DNA of 64,000 nt from Metridium senile (GCA_949775045.1 OX459102.1:5631185-5695184); one strand, 5' to 3'; positions 10,974 to 21,959 are shown, counted from the first letter of the stretch. Notes: generated by a model from the sequence alone, not told the origin. Numbers and translations are program-made.

Positions 10974-12071
10974 TCACTGAAAGTACTCATGCAAGGTTGG
11001 AGGGTCAACACCAAAAGACTGTGACACAATATTACTGTAAAGGCAAGTTCTTGCATTTTCAAATAGAGCACAAACCACATAAAGTTTTCCAACAGGACTC
11101 AAGCCAATTTTCATTTGTTTTTTGAAGTCAATGAATGTAAAATAATTTGTAATGTTACCAAAAAGCCACTCTACAGACACTCTAACCTGACTCATTGCTT
11201 TATTGTAGGCTGTCATGTTAGCTGTTAGTGGCTGGGCCCTTCGAAAAGGCATTTGTAGATGTGGATTTAACGGGTAGGCAGGGTCACCATACAAACATAG
11301 TGGATATCCATTAGCCCATGCATTCTGCCTCAGTTCATTCAATAGATTTGTATCGTGTAACATTGAACTGTCATGCTTTCGTCCTTCGTATGGCCCATGC
11401 AGACTCGCAATCATTCCATTTGGTATCACAACACTCTGGAATTTGAGTCCATGTTTTCTTTTGTGGCCGTTGTACACTAGACGTTGACCCACTTTTGGTC
11501 TTGAAGTCGGCCTTAGTGTCCCATCGATAAAGCCAAAACAATGAGTCAAGGGAGCACCTTTCGCATGGATAGCAGCAGCATATTCTTGCATTTGTTGTGG
11601 TTGTAACAGTTCATGATTCCATTCGTCAAGACGGTGATGATGATTCTCGTAAACAAGGTCCAACACTTCGTTAAAAATTAGACATAAAGCAGTTGGGTTT
11701 CTCCCAAATCTATGAACAAAGTCTGTATATCGACATGGATACGCTAAACGTTTCAACAAGATGTAAAGTCCTTCCATACCACTACAAGTATTCCCTTGAG
11801 AGCAAATAATCTTGTCTGGAATGTCCAAAACATCCAATAGGTCAGGTAAGTCTTTCTTTGAAAACCTTAACTCCGTTTTACATTCTGTATCATCCCAAGA
11901 ACTCAAGTCAAAAGGTTGAAATTTCCAATATGGAAAAATTTCTCGTGACTTATTCGCGTCGTACAGCAAGGCAAACTCCAAATCGTCGATTACATTTTGA
12001 TCGTATGCGATGCACAAAGCATCTCTTGCCGCTTGCAGCCCCCTAGAGCTCGACATATCCAAGAAAAACAA
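10974..12071 (-). CDS. Harbinger DDE nuclease (HARBI1-like transposase)
   Basis: A 365-residue intact single-exon frame. The DDE_Tnp_4-type core is visible: first Asp in CFGFIDGTLRP (D183), second in LCLYGDPAYPL (D263) and Glu in VSVEWLFGNIT (E301), with SVVIPNGMIASLHGPYEGRK between the first two. Length and motif spacing match Harbinger nucleases. It would cut and join the transposon ends together with the Myb/SANT partner encoded on the opposite strand. The start could be M1 or M6 (MSSSRG); M6 follows a weak first context. The gene begins about 150 bp inside the right TIR. All three catalytic acids are present and there are no internal stops, so it may still be functional. Confidence 0.95.
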   Translation of the reverse strand: MFFLDMSSSRGLQAARDALCIAYDQNVIDDLEFALLYDANKSREIFPYWKFQPFDLSSWDDTECKTELRFSKKDLPDLLDVLDIPDKIICSQGNTCSGMEGLYILLKRLAYPCRYTDFVHRFGRNPTALCLIFNEVLDLVYENHHHRLDEWNHELLQPQQMQEYAAAIHAKGAPLTHCFGFIDGTLRPTSRPKVGQRLVYNGHKRKHGLKFQSVVIPNGMIASLHGPYEGRKHDSSMLHDTNLLNELRQNAWANGYPLCLYGDPAYPLNPHLQMPFRRAQPLTANMTAYNKAMSQVRVSVEWLFGNITNYFTFIDFKKQMKIGLSPVGKLYVVCALFENARTCLYSNIVSQSFGVDPPTLHEYFQ

Positions 12072-12254
12072 CCTGACTCACATATAAAACGGAGAGTGAA
12101 CCAACAATACTACTCGCGTCGACTTCGCGTCACGCAATTCGCACGTCATCTTTCTAAATCAAAACATTTCATTGCGGCCGGTGTTCTCGACCCAGGCTCC
12201 ACTCGTCATATTGGCGTCATCTTCGAAGTTCGCGTCTTGGATCTAAAGCAGTCT

Positions 12255-12410
12255 ATTAACACTACAACGTTGTCAACGTACAACAAGTGAGATCAGCTTT
12301 ATATTATATACAGTCAATTTCATGAACGTTGTCAACGTACAACAAGTGAGATCAGCTCTATATTATATACAGTCAATTTCATGAACGTTGTCCACATAAA
12401 GTAGAAACTA
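12255..12410. repeat. ~60-bp minisatellite, right remnant (about 2.5 units)
   Basis: The same units as 5462-6535 resume immediately after the Harbinger right end, closing with the edge-type variant GTAGAAACTAACACTACAAC. This shows the transposon inserted into a pre-existing array. Confidence 0.88.
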
Positions 12411-12507
12411 ACACTACAACAAGTGACGTGTGATTTTTTATTTAATTTTTTTTTTTCAGCAGTTGAAATTCTTATTAGTTTAACTGCATGTATAATGTGT
12501 AACAGTG

Positions 12508-12699
12508 AAGGAATAGAAAACGCGCGCGCGTGCTTTGTGCAGTTATAAAACACGCCGCGCCGGGTTGTCAGAACGCGAGAGAAGTGTTAAGAGAAGCACG
12601 ACGCGAAGCGGAGTGCTTCTCAACACTTCTCGAAAGTCCTGACAATCCCCAAGTGCTTTATAACTGCATACAGCACAGAAAGCAAGCTTTCTATTCCTT
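12508..12699. repeat. Foldback (hairpin) element, ~190 bp
   Basis: Imperfect palindrome: GGAATAGAAA near 12510 mirrors TTTCTATTCC near 12690, GCAGTTATAAAACAC mirrors GTGCTTTATAACTGC, and GAGAAGTGTTAAGAGAAGC mirrors GCTTCTCAACACTTCTC around the centre. A MITE or snap-back element; no target duplication was identified. Confidence 0.7.
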
Positions 12700-14230
12700 T
12701 TATAAAATATAAATTGATCAACATGCAAACGCGCGTGCTGTGGGCTCTCATAAAGCACGCGCCTCAACCAATCAAAATACGTGATTTCAAATAGTTATTT
12801 TATAATGAGTAATAATTAATTTTGGCGCATTTTGATATATTGCACAAATACCGCATTTTGTTTGCTAACCTTCAATGTGGTACTTGCAAAACCGCAAGAT
12901 AATTTATCAAGTTTTATGCACGAAATACGCATGTGAATTAGTTACTGTGTTCATGAATTGAGTTAAATTTCAAACAAAACTGATTGCTTATTGAGCTCTA
13001 GCGTAGCACTTTCTAAGTGATTATTACAAACTTTTATTTGCACAGCTATCTTAGCTTATTGATACGATCACAAGATTTATTTATAAGATTTATACAAAAG
13101 CAATCACAAGATTATCCTTGCGATTCTGTTATAGAAGAAATAACCAGGTGATCTCGCTTCGAAGCGCGCAAAGTCTTGTTTGTCAAAACGAATAGTTCCA
13201 AAATGGCGCCTCGAGACAAAAACAATTTCGGTTACTTTTAGGCATTTGCGTTTTGCTTTTATTCTTTTTTATCCCTGATAGAGCAGCAGTGAACTTTTAT
13301 TGTCCAATTGCAAGTAACATATATTTTAAAACTTTTTAATGTAAAGTTATTTTAAGGATGTATTTATCAAGGGTTAACACGAGAAATAACTCTCTCGAAC
13401 GACGCCATCTTGGAACTGTTGGCGATGAGACAGAAATGCTTCTGATTGGCTTATACTAACCGGTAGTACGCGCGCGAAATCACCTGGAATAAGGAAGATT
13501 TCGAAATAATCGGGAACGATTTTGAACGAGTTTTGGCGTTTTGTCCGACCTCCACAATATCTACTTCACAAAAATTGTCATCATTCATCCTGTCGAGCTA
13601 GCTCGGACTATGTCTTTCGATGGCGAATATAGGAAAACGAGGACGCCACCCCTACGGTCCCGGTAGTAGTCGAGTAACTGGACTGGGAGACCTTGGTCGT
13701 TGTTTGCTTTGCTCAAATCATTCGTCCAACATCAATTGTGTGTGCAGTTGATCAACGAGGACTCATCAGCCGAGCAACACGAAACCACTATGATGCTCCT
13801 CATGGTTTAGCATGTAGCCCTGGCAAGGAAGGTAAAGGGAGTGCTACCACCTTCCTACAGTGGACTCCCAGGCTAGCGGAGGGAAGGAGGCGCCCTACTG
13901 CTCCTTTGCGGACCGCTCAGAAAAGAGGTGCCCGCCCGCTGCACAGAAATCATGCTGTAGCTGTAACCCTTAGTTCTCGCTTTCTTTAATTTTTTTTTGG
14001 CTCATATTCACAAACTTCATCTATATATCTCTTCGGAACCTTCTGCCTTAATTCAACTGCCTTCTTATCCTTGTGCGAACCATATTAAAATTCCGTTAGG
14101 TTTCATGTCACGTTTTTGCTGTGAATTGACACTGCACTTGACAAGAAGTAATCTGGAGGACTGGAGCCGACACATGTTAATTGTTCCAACGATTATGCAA
14201 TGACTTTGATATGTTAGTGACGTGCTCAGC
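12700..14230. other. No gene recognised
   Basis: Mixed-composition sequence. An ORF at 13693-13989 (+) encodes an Arg/Pro-rich peptide without recognisable motifs. Its GC-richer core (about 13790-13970) could be part of an old retroelement. I cannot support a gene. Confidence 0.4.
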
Positions 14231-14232
14231 CT

Positions 14233-14640
14233 GGTAGTGGTAGTGGTAGTGGTAGTGGTAGTGGTAGTGGTAGTGGTAGTGGTAGTGGTAGTGGTAGTGG
14301 TAGTGGTAGTGGTAGTGGTAGTGGTAGTGGTAGTGGTAGTGGTAGTGGTAGTGGTAGTGGTAGTGGTGTTGCTGATGATGATATTAATCATGATGTTGAT
14401 GGTCGTCATTATGATGGTAGTGGTAGTGGTGGTAGTGGTAGTGGTAGTGGTAGTGGTAGTGGTAGTGGTAGTGGTAGTGGTAGTGGTAGTGGTAGTGGTA
14501 GTGGTAGTGGTAGTGGTAGTGGTAGTGGTAGTGGTAGTGGTAGTGGTAGTGGTAGTGGTAGTGGTAGTGGTAGTGGTAGTGGTAGTGGTAGTGGTAGTGG
14601 TAGTGGTAGTGGTAGTGGTGATGATGATATTAATCATGAT
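14233..14640. repeat. (GGTAGT)n hexanucleotide satellite in two blocks
   Basis: Nearly pure GGTAGT runs at about 14233-14366 and 14417-14618. Each block is followed by a related tail containing GATATTAATCATGATGTTGATGGTCGT, so the array was duplicated as a block. Apparent long Val or Thr homopolymer ORFs are artefacts of the repeat. Confidence 0.95.
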
Positions 14641-14768
14641 GTTGATGGTCGTGGTTAGGATGGTAGTGGTATAGTGGTGATAAAGTTGATGATGATAATA
14701 TTGATAATGACATTCATGATGATGATGATGATGATGACAATGTGATGACATGGTTTATCGTCCCTGCT

Positions 14769-17700
14769 TTAGCGTACTGATATCTTCCATATGTCGCCTG
14801 CATTATTCAACGACGCCTTGTTCTTTCCATCATCGCAATACATTTGTTTACGGCTGTTGCTGTATCCAAAGTCATGCATCATTCCATCTGAAGATAATAC
14901 GTAATTCAATCGAAATTCTGTATTCCACGGATAGAAACACCATTTATTCACTCTCGACACACCACTTTTGCTCCTTCCCCACTTCTCGCAAGACTGACTG
15001 GCCATAGAGCTATCCTCTGGCTGCCTTTCAAAAGAGCCGCAAGCATCCGGGAAATTGGACGAAGCCCATACGTCATCAGTAAAGAACCGCACTACTTGCT
15101 TGCCAGTGGTGTTGTTCTTTGTGATTATACTCACGACTCGCCCGACGGATATTTTACGACAGTAGAAGTGAATTTGATCGAATCCCATGTTGTTGAGAAT
15201 TTCGTACATCCTTTTTCCTGAAACAAAGAGGTGGGAAGTAGTGTTGTAACTTGACAGTACGGTATAGTAAGACGGATCGCTTTTGTCTATGGGAGGGGTA
15301 GCTGAACTTGTAAAGATATTTTGTTTTACAATAGTCCATCCTCCTGAAAATGACAATGATCATAAATTAGTATTCGATAATGATCGATGGTGTATAATGT
15401 ATACGTAAGGGATAATGGTAGTGACAATGATGATAGTAATGTTGGTGATGGTGTTGATGATGGTGTGATAATGTAAGGGATATTAATGATAATGGTAGTG
15501 ACAATGATGATCATGATTGTGGTGATGGTGGTGATGATGGTGTGATAATGTAAGGGGTAATAATGATAATGGTAGTGACAATGATGATCATGATGGTGGT
15601 GATGGTGGTGATGGTGGTGATGATGGTGATTGTGGTGATGATGGTGTGATAATGTAAGGGATAATACTAATAATGGTAGTGACAATGATGATAGTGATGG
15701 TGGTGATGGTGGTGATGGTGGTGATGGTGGTGATGGTGGTGATCATGGTGTGATAATGTATGGGGTAATAATGATAATGGTAGTGACAATGATGATCATG
15801 ATGGTGGTGATGGTGTTGATGATGGTGTGATAATGTAAGGGGTAATAATGATAATGGTAGTGACAATGATGATCATGATGGTGGTGATGGTGGTGATGGT
15901 GGTGATGATGGTGATTGTGGTGATGATGGTGTGATAATGTAAGGGATAATACTAATAATGGTAGTGACAATGATGATAGTGATGGTGGTGATGGTGGTGA
16001 TGGTGGTGATGGTGGTGATGGTGGTGTGATAATGTAAGGGATAATAATGATAATGGTAGTGACAATGATGATCATGATGGTGGTGATGGTGGTGATGATG
16101 GTTTGATAATGTAAAGGAAAAAAATGATAATGGTAGTGACAATGATGATCATGATGATGGTGATGGTGGTGATGATGGTGTGATAATGTAAGGGATAATA
16201 CTAATAATGGTAGTGACAATGATGATAGTGATGGTGGTGATGATGGTGATGGTGGTGATCATGGTGATCATGGTGGTGATCATGGTGTGGTAATGTAAGG
16301 GAAAATAATGATAATGGTAGTGACAATGATGATAGTGATGGTGGTGATGGTGGTGATCATGGTGTGGTAATGTAAGGGAAAATAATGATAATGGTAGTGA
16401 CAATGATGATAGTGATGGTGGTGATGGTGGTGATGATGGTGATTGTGGTGATTATGGTGATGGTGGTGATGATGGTGTGATAATGTAAGGGATAATACTA
16501 ATAATGGTAGTGACAATGATGATAGTGATGGTGGTGATGGTGGTGATGATGGTGATTGTGGTGATTATGGTGATGGTGGTGATGATGGTGTGATAATGTA
16601 AGGGATAATAATAATAATGGTAGTGACAATGATGATAGTGATGGTGGTGATGGTGGTGATGATAGTGATGGTGGTAATGGTGGTGATGGTGATGGTGGTG
16701 ATCATGGTGTGATAATGTAAGGGAAAATAATAATAATGGTAGTGACAATGATGATAGTGATGGTGGTGATGGTGATGGTGGTGATGATGATGATGATGGT
16801 GTGATAATGTAAAGGAAAATAATGATAATGGTAGTGACAATGATGATAGTGATGGTGGTGATGGTGGTGATACAACAATCTGAATAACTACTATACTCGT
16901 ACACTACCTACCACCATCAGTTGTCATGTCACAAAACACCTTGACCGGGTTTCCTGTGTTAGAGGGGTCAAGCCAATAGTGGTCACCAGTCCCTATTGAG
17001 TCGTTCATCTTCAGGATGTCAAGACATGACTTGGCAGGATTTGCTTTTTTGCCTAGCAATGGTTCTATGGAAGGTAAAAAAACAGTTGAAATTTCATGGC
17101 TTATAAAGATGGCAATGACAATATTATGATGTTAGCATTATATAAGGGATGAACTTATACCCCTGGGGAGGAGGGGAGGAGGGGAGGAGGGGAGGAGGGG
17201 AGGAGGGGAGGAGTTTCTGGGAGTTTCCGGGGAGTTTCCGAGGAGTATAGGTTGTTCCAATTACCACCCCTCCCCCATCTATGAATCTTCCGGTTTTTAC
17301 TAAACAAGTTTGATTCAAATCTAAAACGCCTTTGTACGTGGGTGTGCAGTTTGTCGTTATAAATCTTTGTTACTTCCACGCAGGATAAATAAGTTTGATT
17401 CACCCATCAACAACAAATTCCATTTATTCTTTATTCCCAAAAATAGTTATATTCACTGATCCGAATAAAAACAACTTTTATAAATATTAAGCTACAAAGT
17501 CAACTGATCCTTAATCCTTATTTCTTAAAAAAATAATATGTGTGCTCTAGTTTTTTGTTATTACAAGATTCATTTTTTATCATCATTTTTCAAGGGATTG
17601 ACAAACTCACTAATTTTATTGCATTTCTATCTAATATCTATTTCACTGGTCTAACAATATTGATAATGTTAACAATACCGATACCGATAACGACTGACGA

Positions 17701-18049
17701 TTGGTAATGATAACGATAGTGATAATATCACAATACCTGGTACTCTGTCCAACGGGTAGGTCAAGTAAATACTACCCTCTCTTTTCTTGTAAAGCTGAGA
17801 TCGGGTCTCTTTAGTCTGAGAGTTCAGCTCACACTCCTCCTTTACCATATGAAAATTGATGCTCATGCATAATACATTACGCGTACATTCCAAAACGCAA
17901 TCGGAAAAAGTCTTTGCTGAGATTGTTTTGAACGTTTTACCCACCAAAGCGAAGCCTTTCTCAGAAAATGTTAGTGGCTTGCATTGTTGCTGTACGCTGA
18001 GTCTTGACTGGGCTAGCAGAATGGTGACGATGAGTGCAGATACAAAAAC
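14769..18049 (-). CDS. Secreted PAN/apple plus fibrinogen-like domain protein (5' exon missing)
   Basis: Three exons on the minus strand: 18049-17737, 17064-16912 and 15343-14769, with phase-matched GT/AG junctions. The first begins inside a signal-peptide-like core (VFVSALIVTILLAQS), then a PAN/apple-type module (CKPLTFSEKGFALVGKTF, DCVLECTRNVLCMSINF). The second encodes NPAKSCLDILKMNDS and VKVFCDMTTDGG. The third continues GWTIVKQNIF and ends WKISVR, with Cys-rich text (YCRKI, DACGSF, CEKWG, MYCDDGK). A CDMTTDGGGWT junction is the hallmark of fibrinogen-related or COLF-like domains; apple plus fibrinogen-like architectures are common in cnidarian secreted proteins. The initiating Met lies in an unplaced upstream exon, because reading on past 18049 runs into a dispersed repeat. 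The ligand is unknown. Confidence 0.82.
15360..16880. repeat. Large GTGATG-type minisatellite filling an intron
   Basis: About 15 units of variable length (roughly 80-150 bp) built from a constant core ATAATGATAATGGTAGTGAC / AATGATGAT and a variable (GGTGATGGT)n stretch ending GTGTGATAATGTAAGG. It occupies almost all of the last intron of the PAN/fibrinogen-like gene, so the primary transcript carries a long pyrimidine-rich CACCATCAC repeat. His/Pro-rich ORFs across it are artefacts. Confidence 0.92.
17160..17215. repeat. GGGGAGGA short tandem repeat
   Basis: About seven copies of GGGGAGGAG in the intron between the PAN exon and the next exon of the preceding gene. Confidence 0.8.
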
Positions 18050-18099
18050 CTGAAAAATAAATGAATAGATGAAACGGTGAACGAAAAAAGAAAATCTGA

Positions 18100-18290
18100 A
18101 AAAACATACAATACTCCGTAGATTTCTAAAATAATTTAACTGAGTAGCGATTTTTCGCCAGTACTTATCTCTCTTTCTTTTGTCATGGGATTTGAATGCT
18201 TCATGAATTAAAACATATTGCAAATCGATCTTTATGAGTTCAAATCCCGGCCATAAAACATGGTTCTTGACATTGGTAGAGAGGTTTTGA
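18100..18290. repeat. Dispersed repeat, copy 1 of 2 (direct)
   Basis: Matches 19830-20010 in the same orientation: ACTCCGTAGATTTC, GGGATTTGAATGC, CATGAATTAAAACATAT, CAAATCCCGG, TTTTGAGTAGCTC. It includes the false upstream extension of the PAN ORF. It may be a SINE-like element. Confidence 0.7.
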
Positions 18291-18337
18291 GTAGCTCTTC
18301 CCTTTGCGTCACGTTCAGATTGAATAGCGACTTTTAA

Positions 18338-19162
18338 AGAGGCTCTCTCCGTAAGAACCTCATGACCAGCTGAGATAAAAAAAATATAATTCTTTCAAAC
18401 TTTGTGTGAAGAAAGCATTTCATTCCATTTCATTCCAAAAAAAGGGTTCACAACTCAAAAGTTAGTTGTAGTATGCGTGTGAGATTGCTAAACTCTTCTC
18501 TAAAACATGCAAGACAATTCAACATTAAACGTAAACAAAGTCTTAAACTGTCCTGAATTAAGTTAAACCATGAAATCGTACCCATTTATACTGAAATGTC
18601 GACATTCGCATTTTGACTTAATATGTGAAAACTCGAAAATTGGGACTTTTCGTCGGCCTGTCGTGTGCCAAACTCCTGCTGGCCGCAAAATGTTTTTTTG
18701 TAAAAGACCAATATTTCATCTTGCTACCACAAATATTCGATAGCCGTGCGACGACTAACCTTTGAGTTATGATTTTCTATATCTGATCATATTTTTGTTA
18801 ACTGCGAAACTTCATTTTTAATGTGCTTTAAAGCTAATTAATTAGATGTTTTAAAAACTTTGAGAGTGTTCTATCATAGACAAGATATACATCTTTTATA
18901 ATCCAAAAGGAATTAGTTTTTTAAGAAATTTTTACAGAGTTACAGTTGTTCAAACTTCAGTCAAATTCCATTAACGAGAAGTGGCCAAAAGCCTAATTTT
19001 GGCCTTCAACTTGACCCCCCTGAAACTAAGCGAAAAAATATCGAAACTCCTTATGAACCCATTTTTGGAAGTACCCATATGAAAGGCTTTCTACACACAA
19101 ATTTGAAAGAATTCTATTTTTTGATCTCAGGTGGTCATGAGGCTCTTACGGAGACAGCCTCT
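18338..19162. mobile_element. TIR element of ~825 bp, non-coding
   Basis: AGAGGCTCTCTCCGTAAGAA near 18338, with CTCATGACCAGCTGAGAT, is mirrored at 19123-19162 (ATCTCAGGTGGTCATGAGG and CGGAGACAGCCTCT), giving ends of about 40 bp. The ends abut TTTTAA / TTAAAG, so a TTAA target is possible but the boundary is ambiguous by a base or two. No transposase. Confidence 0.6.
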
Positions 19163-19829
19163 TAAAGCGATGTAGTAGTTTGTTGAAAAATTAGAATATA
19201 ACTTATGAGTTTCGTGCTAGTTAGAATTGGAATTGTAAGGGCGGTTAATTTTTGTATTTACAGCACCTTTCATAATTATTACACAGCCAACTTACAGAAG
19301 GCGTTTTTCACAGCATGGAGTCAACCAAAGTATTAAACCTACGCCTTTTGAAGTCGGTTGACGCGTAATTAACAAAGGCACTGTGGCTGCGAATGTTAAA
19401 GTACAAATTGTAGATCAAGATTCAAATTCAAATGGCAGACCGTGAAATGTTTTTGAAACTGTTAATAACTTATTTGAAGAAAGTTTAAAAAATTGTTGTC
19501 GGACTCCAAATCATAGAACATTTATGTACATTTATAGCAAAGAAAGTAGAGATTTCTTTTTTTATTACTTGACAGTGATTTAGAGCTTGTTATCAAATGT
19601 TTTATTTTACTTGATTTGTATAACGTCTCAGAACTGAAAGTGAATAATATTACGATATATTGCGATAAAAACGTTCGCTTAAACATCTTCCTTCGAAGGA
19701 GTGGCTCAAAGAAAAAGTTTGTAAATTAAACCGCCCGTTTTAATCAGATATTCTAACAGTGATTGGTTCCTTGTTAATTAAAATGTTTTTGAACCTCTTA
19801 TTTGAACAAGATTATATCCTAACTTGGTA
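19163..19829. other. No gene recognised
   Basis: AT-rich sequence between two repeats. No convincing ORF or element. Confidence 0.4.
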
Positions 19830-20010
19830 AAACATCCTATACTCCGCAGATTTTAGAAATAATTTTACTGTTTCTTTCTTTTGCCATGGGATTTGAATGC
19901 CGTTCAAACCTCATGAATTAAAACATATATTGCAAATTGATTTTAACGAGCTCAAATCCCGGTTATAAATCATGGTCCTTGACATTGTAGCGTAGCTTTT
20001 GAGTAGCTCT
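19830..20010. repeat. Dispersed repeat, copy 2 of 2 (direct)
   Basis: Paralogue of 18100-18290, beginning ACTCCGCAGATTTTAG and running to TTTTGAGTAGCTCTAGC. Confidence 0.7.
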
Positions 20011-21061
20011 AGCGATTTAATTTAGCACTTGTTGAAACAGTTTCATGCCGACTATCAGTTTAGGAGTTCTCCGTAAGAGTTGCAAGTCCTTTGTCTTAAT
20101 TGAACATCTTGCACATACTGCGGGACGGGGAATAATTTATATCGACTGAAGGACGAACAGATTTTATCTCGTCATCTCACCGAAAAGAGTTACCAAACGA
20201 AACGAAACAAAACGAAACAAAACAACGCAAAACAGTACAAGAGTAAAGAAGAAAAAACCCTTATCAAACTAAATTAAGCTATATGTACGATGTCAAACTA
20301 TAATATGAAGCCGTGTTAACAACAATATTACAAAAATGTTTTGCATGCAGATTTTCTTACTTATTCTAAATTTTTCATAATTTTCTTAACAAAAAGGTAC
20401 TGACTTACCATTTTGAACGGTCAAAACTCGAAGACTTTCAAATTTTTGCTGAAAGTTTGAGATGTTTAAAAGTCACAAAGTAAGGCAGTAGGGACTCATT
20501 TGATCTGAAAGTTGTTAGTAAAGCTTCATTATAATAGAGATATTTTAGAAATCTAATTAACGTCTGTTCAAATAATTCGGATTCTGGTTGGCTAAACAAA
20601 ATACCGTGACGAGTGTTTTAACTGAAGATAAAGATTCACCCTAATTTACATAAACTTTAACCTGAATTTTCTCTAATAAACTTTCGTAAATCCTATATAT
20701 TTTATTTAACAAAAACACAAAATATAAGTTGGAGTTTTTTTAAGCCGTTTAATAAACTGGCAGATTGTGTTTTATGCCAAGTGGTTTTAAATCCTGATAA
20801 AACACTCCTGCTCGTTTATTAAACTATACATCTTCGCCACTTAAATATCGTATAATATTCAAGTCGAGAATTCAATATTGGGAGAGACCGCAAATATTTT
20901 TTCCAATTTACTTATCAAATTGCAATCGCCCCAGGAGTTTTGCAGCCCCGTCAAAATAGCGAAAGAAAACCCAGCCCATCGGTGCCATAGGCCCATCAGT
21001 ACAGTGCCATAAGACCATCAGTGCCATAGACCACAATGCAGTTCGGGCAAGTAAGAATAAA
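20011..21061. other. No gene recognised
   Basis: AT-rich. Short AACAAAACG runs near 20190-20235. The stretch just before 21062 repeats GTGCCATA / CCCATCAGT several times. Confidence 0.4.
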
Positions 21062-21468
21062 ATGGCGCGTATCAGAAACAACGATTGGGAAGATGATTTT
21101 GAATTAAAAAGCGATCTTGAAACGTATGTAAAGCAAACCTTGAAAAAGAAAAACGATTTAGACTTAATTTCGGTCAAGTACTCCATGTATGCGTGGAGTA
21201 TGCGCTCTCTTTCTCGTCGTTTGGAGCATTTTGACATAAGGTATGTCAACTATGATGTGACTGTTGCCGAAGCAAAACAAGCTGTGGAAAAAGAGATGGA
21301 AGGACCGGGTTCCCTGCTAGGCTATCGAGCTGTCCATAAAAAGGTCCGTGAAGTCCATGGACTTAAAGTTCCGAGGAGTTTAGTCTACGATGTTATGACA
21401 GAAGTTAACCCTCAAGGACTTGAAGACAGAGGAGGGGTTGGAAAGCCAAAACGACCCAAGAGAACAAT
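21062..21468 (+). pseudogene. Integrase-like (rve-type) transposon protein, N-terminal exon
   Basis: Open frame from MARIRNNDWEDD to KPKRPKR, then a good donor (AACAAT/gtaaga at 21469). The pattern EMEGPGSLLGYRAVHKKVR, HGLKVPRSLVYDVM, NPQGLEDRGG is the helical N-terminal part that precedes the DDE integrase core in a transposon-derived family common in fish and cnidarians (family recognition from memory of the motif). No following catalytic exon was found. Immediately after the donor sits a MITE, and further downstream only repeats and a tRNA gene. It may be a truncated element or the first exon of a domesticated gene. A relative with the same IIGYRAMWQRIRNDYGL signature is at 56527-56691. 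Confidence 0.6.
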
Positions 21469-21478
21469 GTAAGAGTTA

Positions 21479-21654
21479 TCATATTTGCAATGTATTTGAT
21501 TTTTGGCGTTGGTTACCGTTCAAATATTTAATGGAAATAAGGACATATTCATCGAATTCAGTGTTCATATCATAGGCATTCTCTTACCCAGACCCTTCTC
21601 AGCTTTCTAACGACCTTTGAACGGTAACCAACGCCAAATACATTGCAAATATGA
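21479..21654. mobile_element. 176-bp MITE with ~35-bp TIRs
   Basis: TCATATTTGCAATGTATTTG at the left is mirrored by CAAATACATTGCAAATATGA at the right, and both arms continue with GGCGTTGGTTACCGTTCAAA. It begins 10 bp after the splice donor of the integrase-like exon. No clear target duplication. Confidence 0.75.
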
Positions 21655-21866
21655 TGGCACTAATGGGATACCATACTAGTTCTATAGTTTGAACAATATT
21701 ATATTTTAACTTTTAAAACTTATACAATAGCTTCATTTCTCATTTTCTGACAGATAGACACATACATGGATTGGCTAAAAGGTAAACTTAGAGTCGGGCC
21801 TTCTAGCCCGACTAAAAAGATTGTGTTTTCAGATGCTTTAATCAAATTATATAAAAACTCATATTA

Positions 21867-21952
21867 CCTTCGATAGCTCAGTTGGTAGAGCGGGGGACTG
21901 TAGAGTCAAAGCTGTTATCCCTAGGTCGCTGGTTCAAATCCGGCTCGAAGGA
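21867..21952 (+). tRNA. tRNA-Tyr (GTA) with 13-nt intron
   Basis: Acceptor stem CCTTCGA pairs with TCGAAGG. A-box TAGCTCAGTTGGTAGAGC and B-box GGTTCAAATCC are intact. Anticodon GTA is at 21900-21902, with an intron of about 13 nt (AGTCAAAGCTGTT) after position 37, as in eukaryotic tRNA-Tyr genes. A T-run for Pol III termination follows at about 21956 and 21961. Total 86 nt with intron. Confidence 0.88.
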
Positions 21953-21959
21953 TATTTTG

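Larger units (their letters stand above)
6536..12254. mobile_element. Complete autonomous-type PIF/Harbinger DNA transposon
   Basis: The 5,719-bp element has 35-bp terminal inverted repeats (6536-6570 and 12220-12254) starting AGACTGCTTTAGATCCAAGA, with one mismatch. The flanks are ATT (6533-6535) and ATT (12255-12257), a 3-bp duplication; an undisturbed edge unit of the host minisatellite (5497-5520) shows GTAGACATTAACACT with one ATT. It carries the two genes expected of Harbinger elements, a Myb/SANT-like protein (+) and a DDE nuclease (-), both open. The space between them (about 8990-10604) was later colonised by nested elements. Length, two genes, TIRs and a 3-bp duplication all fit the superfamily, although its usual target is TWA rather than ATT; shifting the boundary by one base is possible. 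Confidence 0.92.

Noticed and set aside
14065..14751. Poly-Thr and poly-Val ORFs on both strands
   Set aside because: They are translations of the GGTAGT satellite with no start context or splice support.
15326..16904. Overlapping His/Pro/Ile-rich ORFs (minus strand)
   Set aside because: They are readings of the intronic GTGATG minisatellite; the true exons on either side splice across it.
17669..18223. Upstream extension of the PAN exon to a Met at 18223
   Set aside because: The extension runs through a dispersed repeat also present at 19830-20010; an acceptor at 18050-18060 better marks the exon start.
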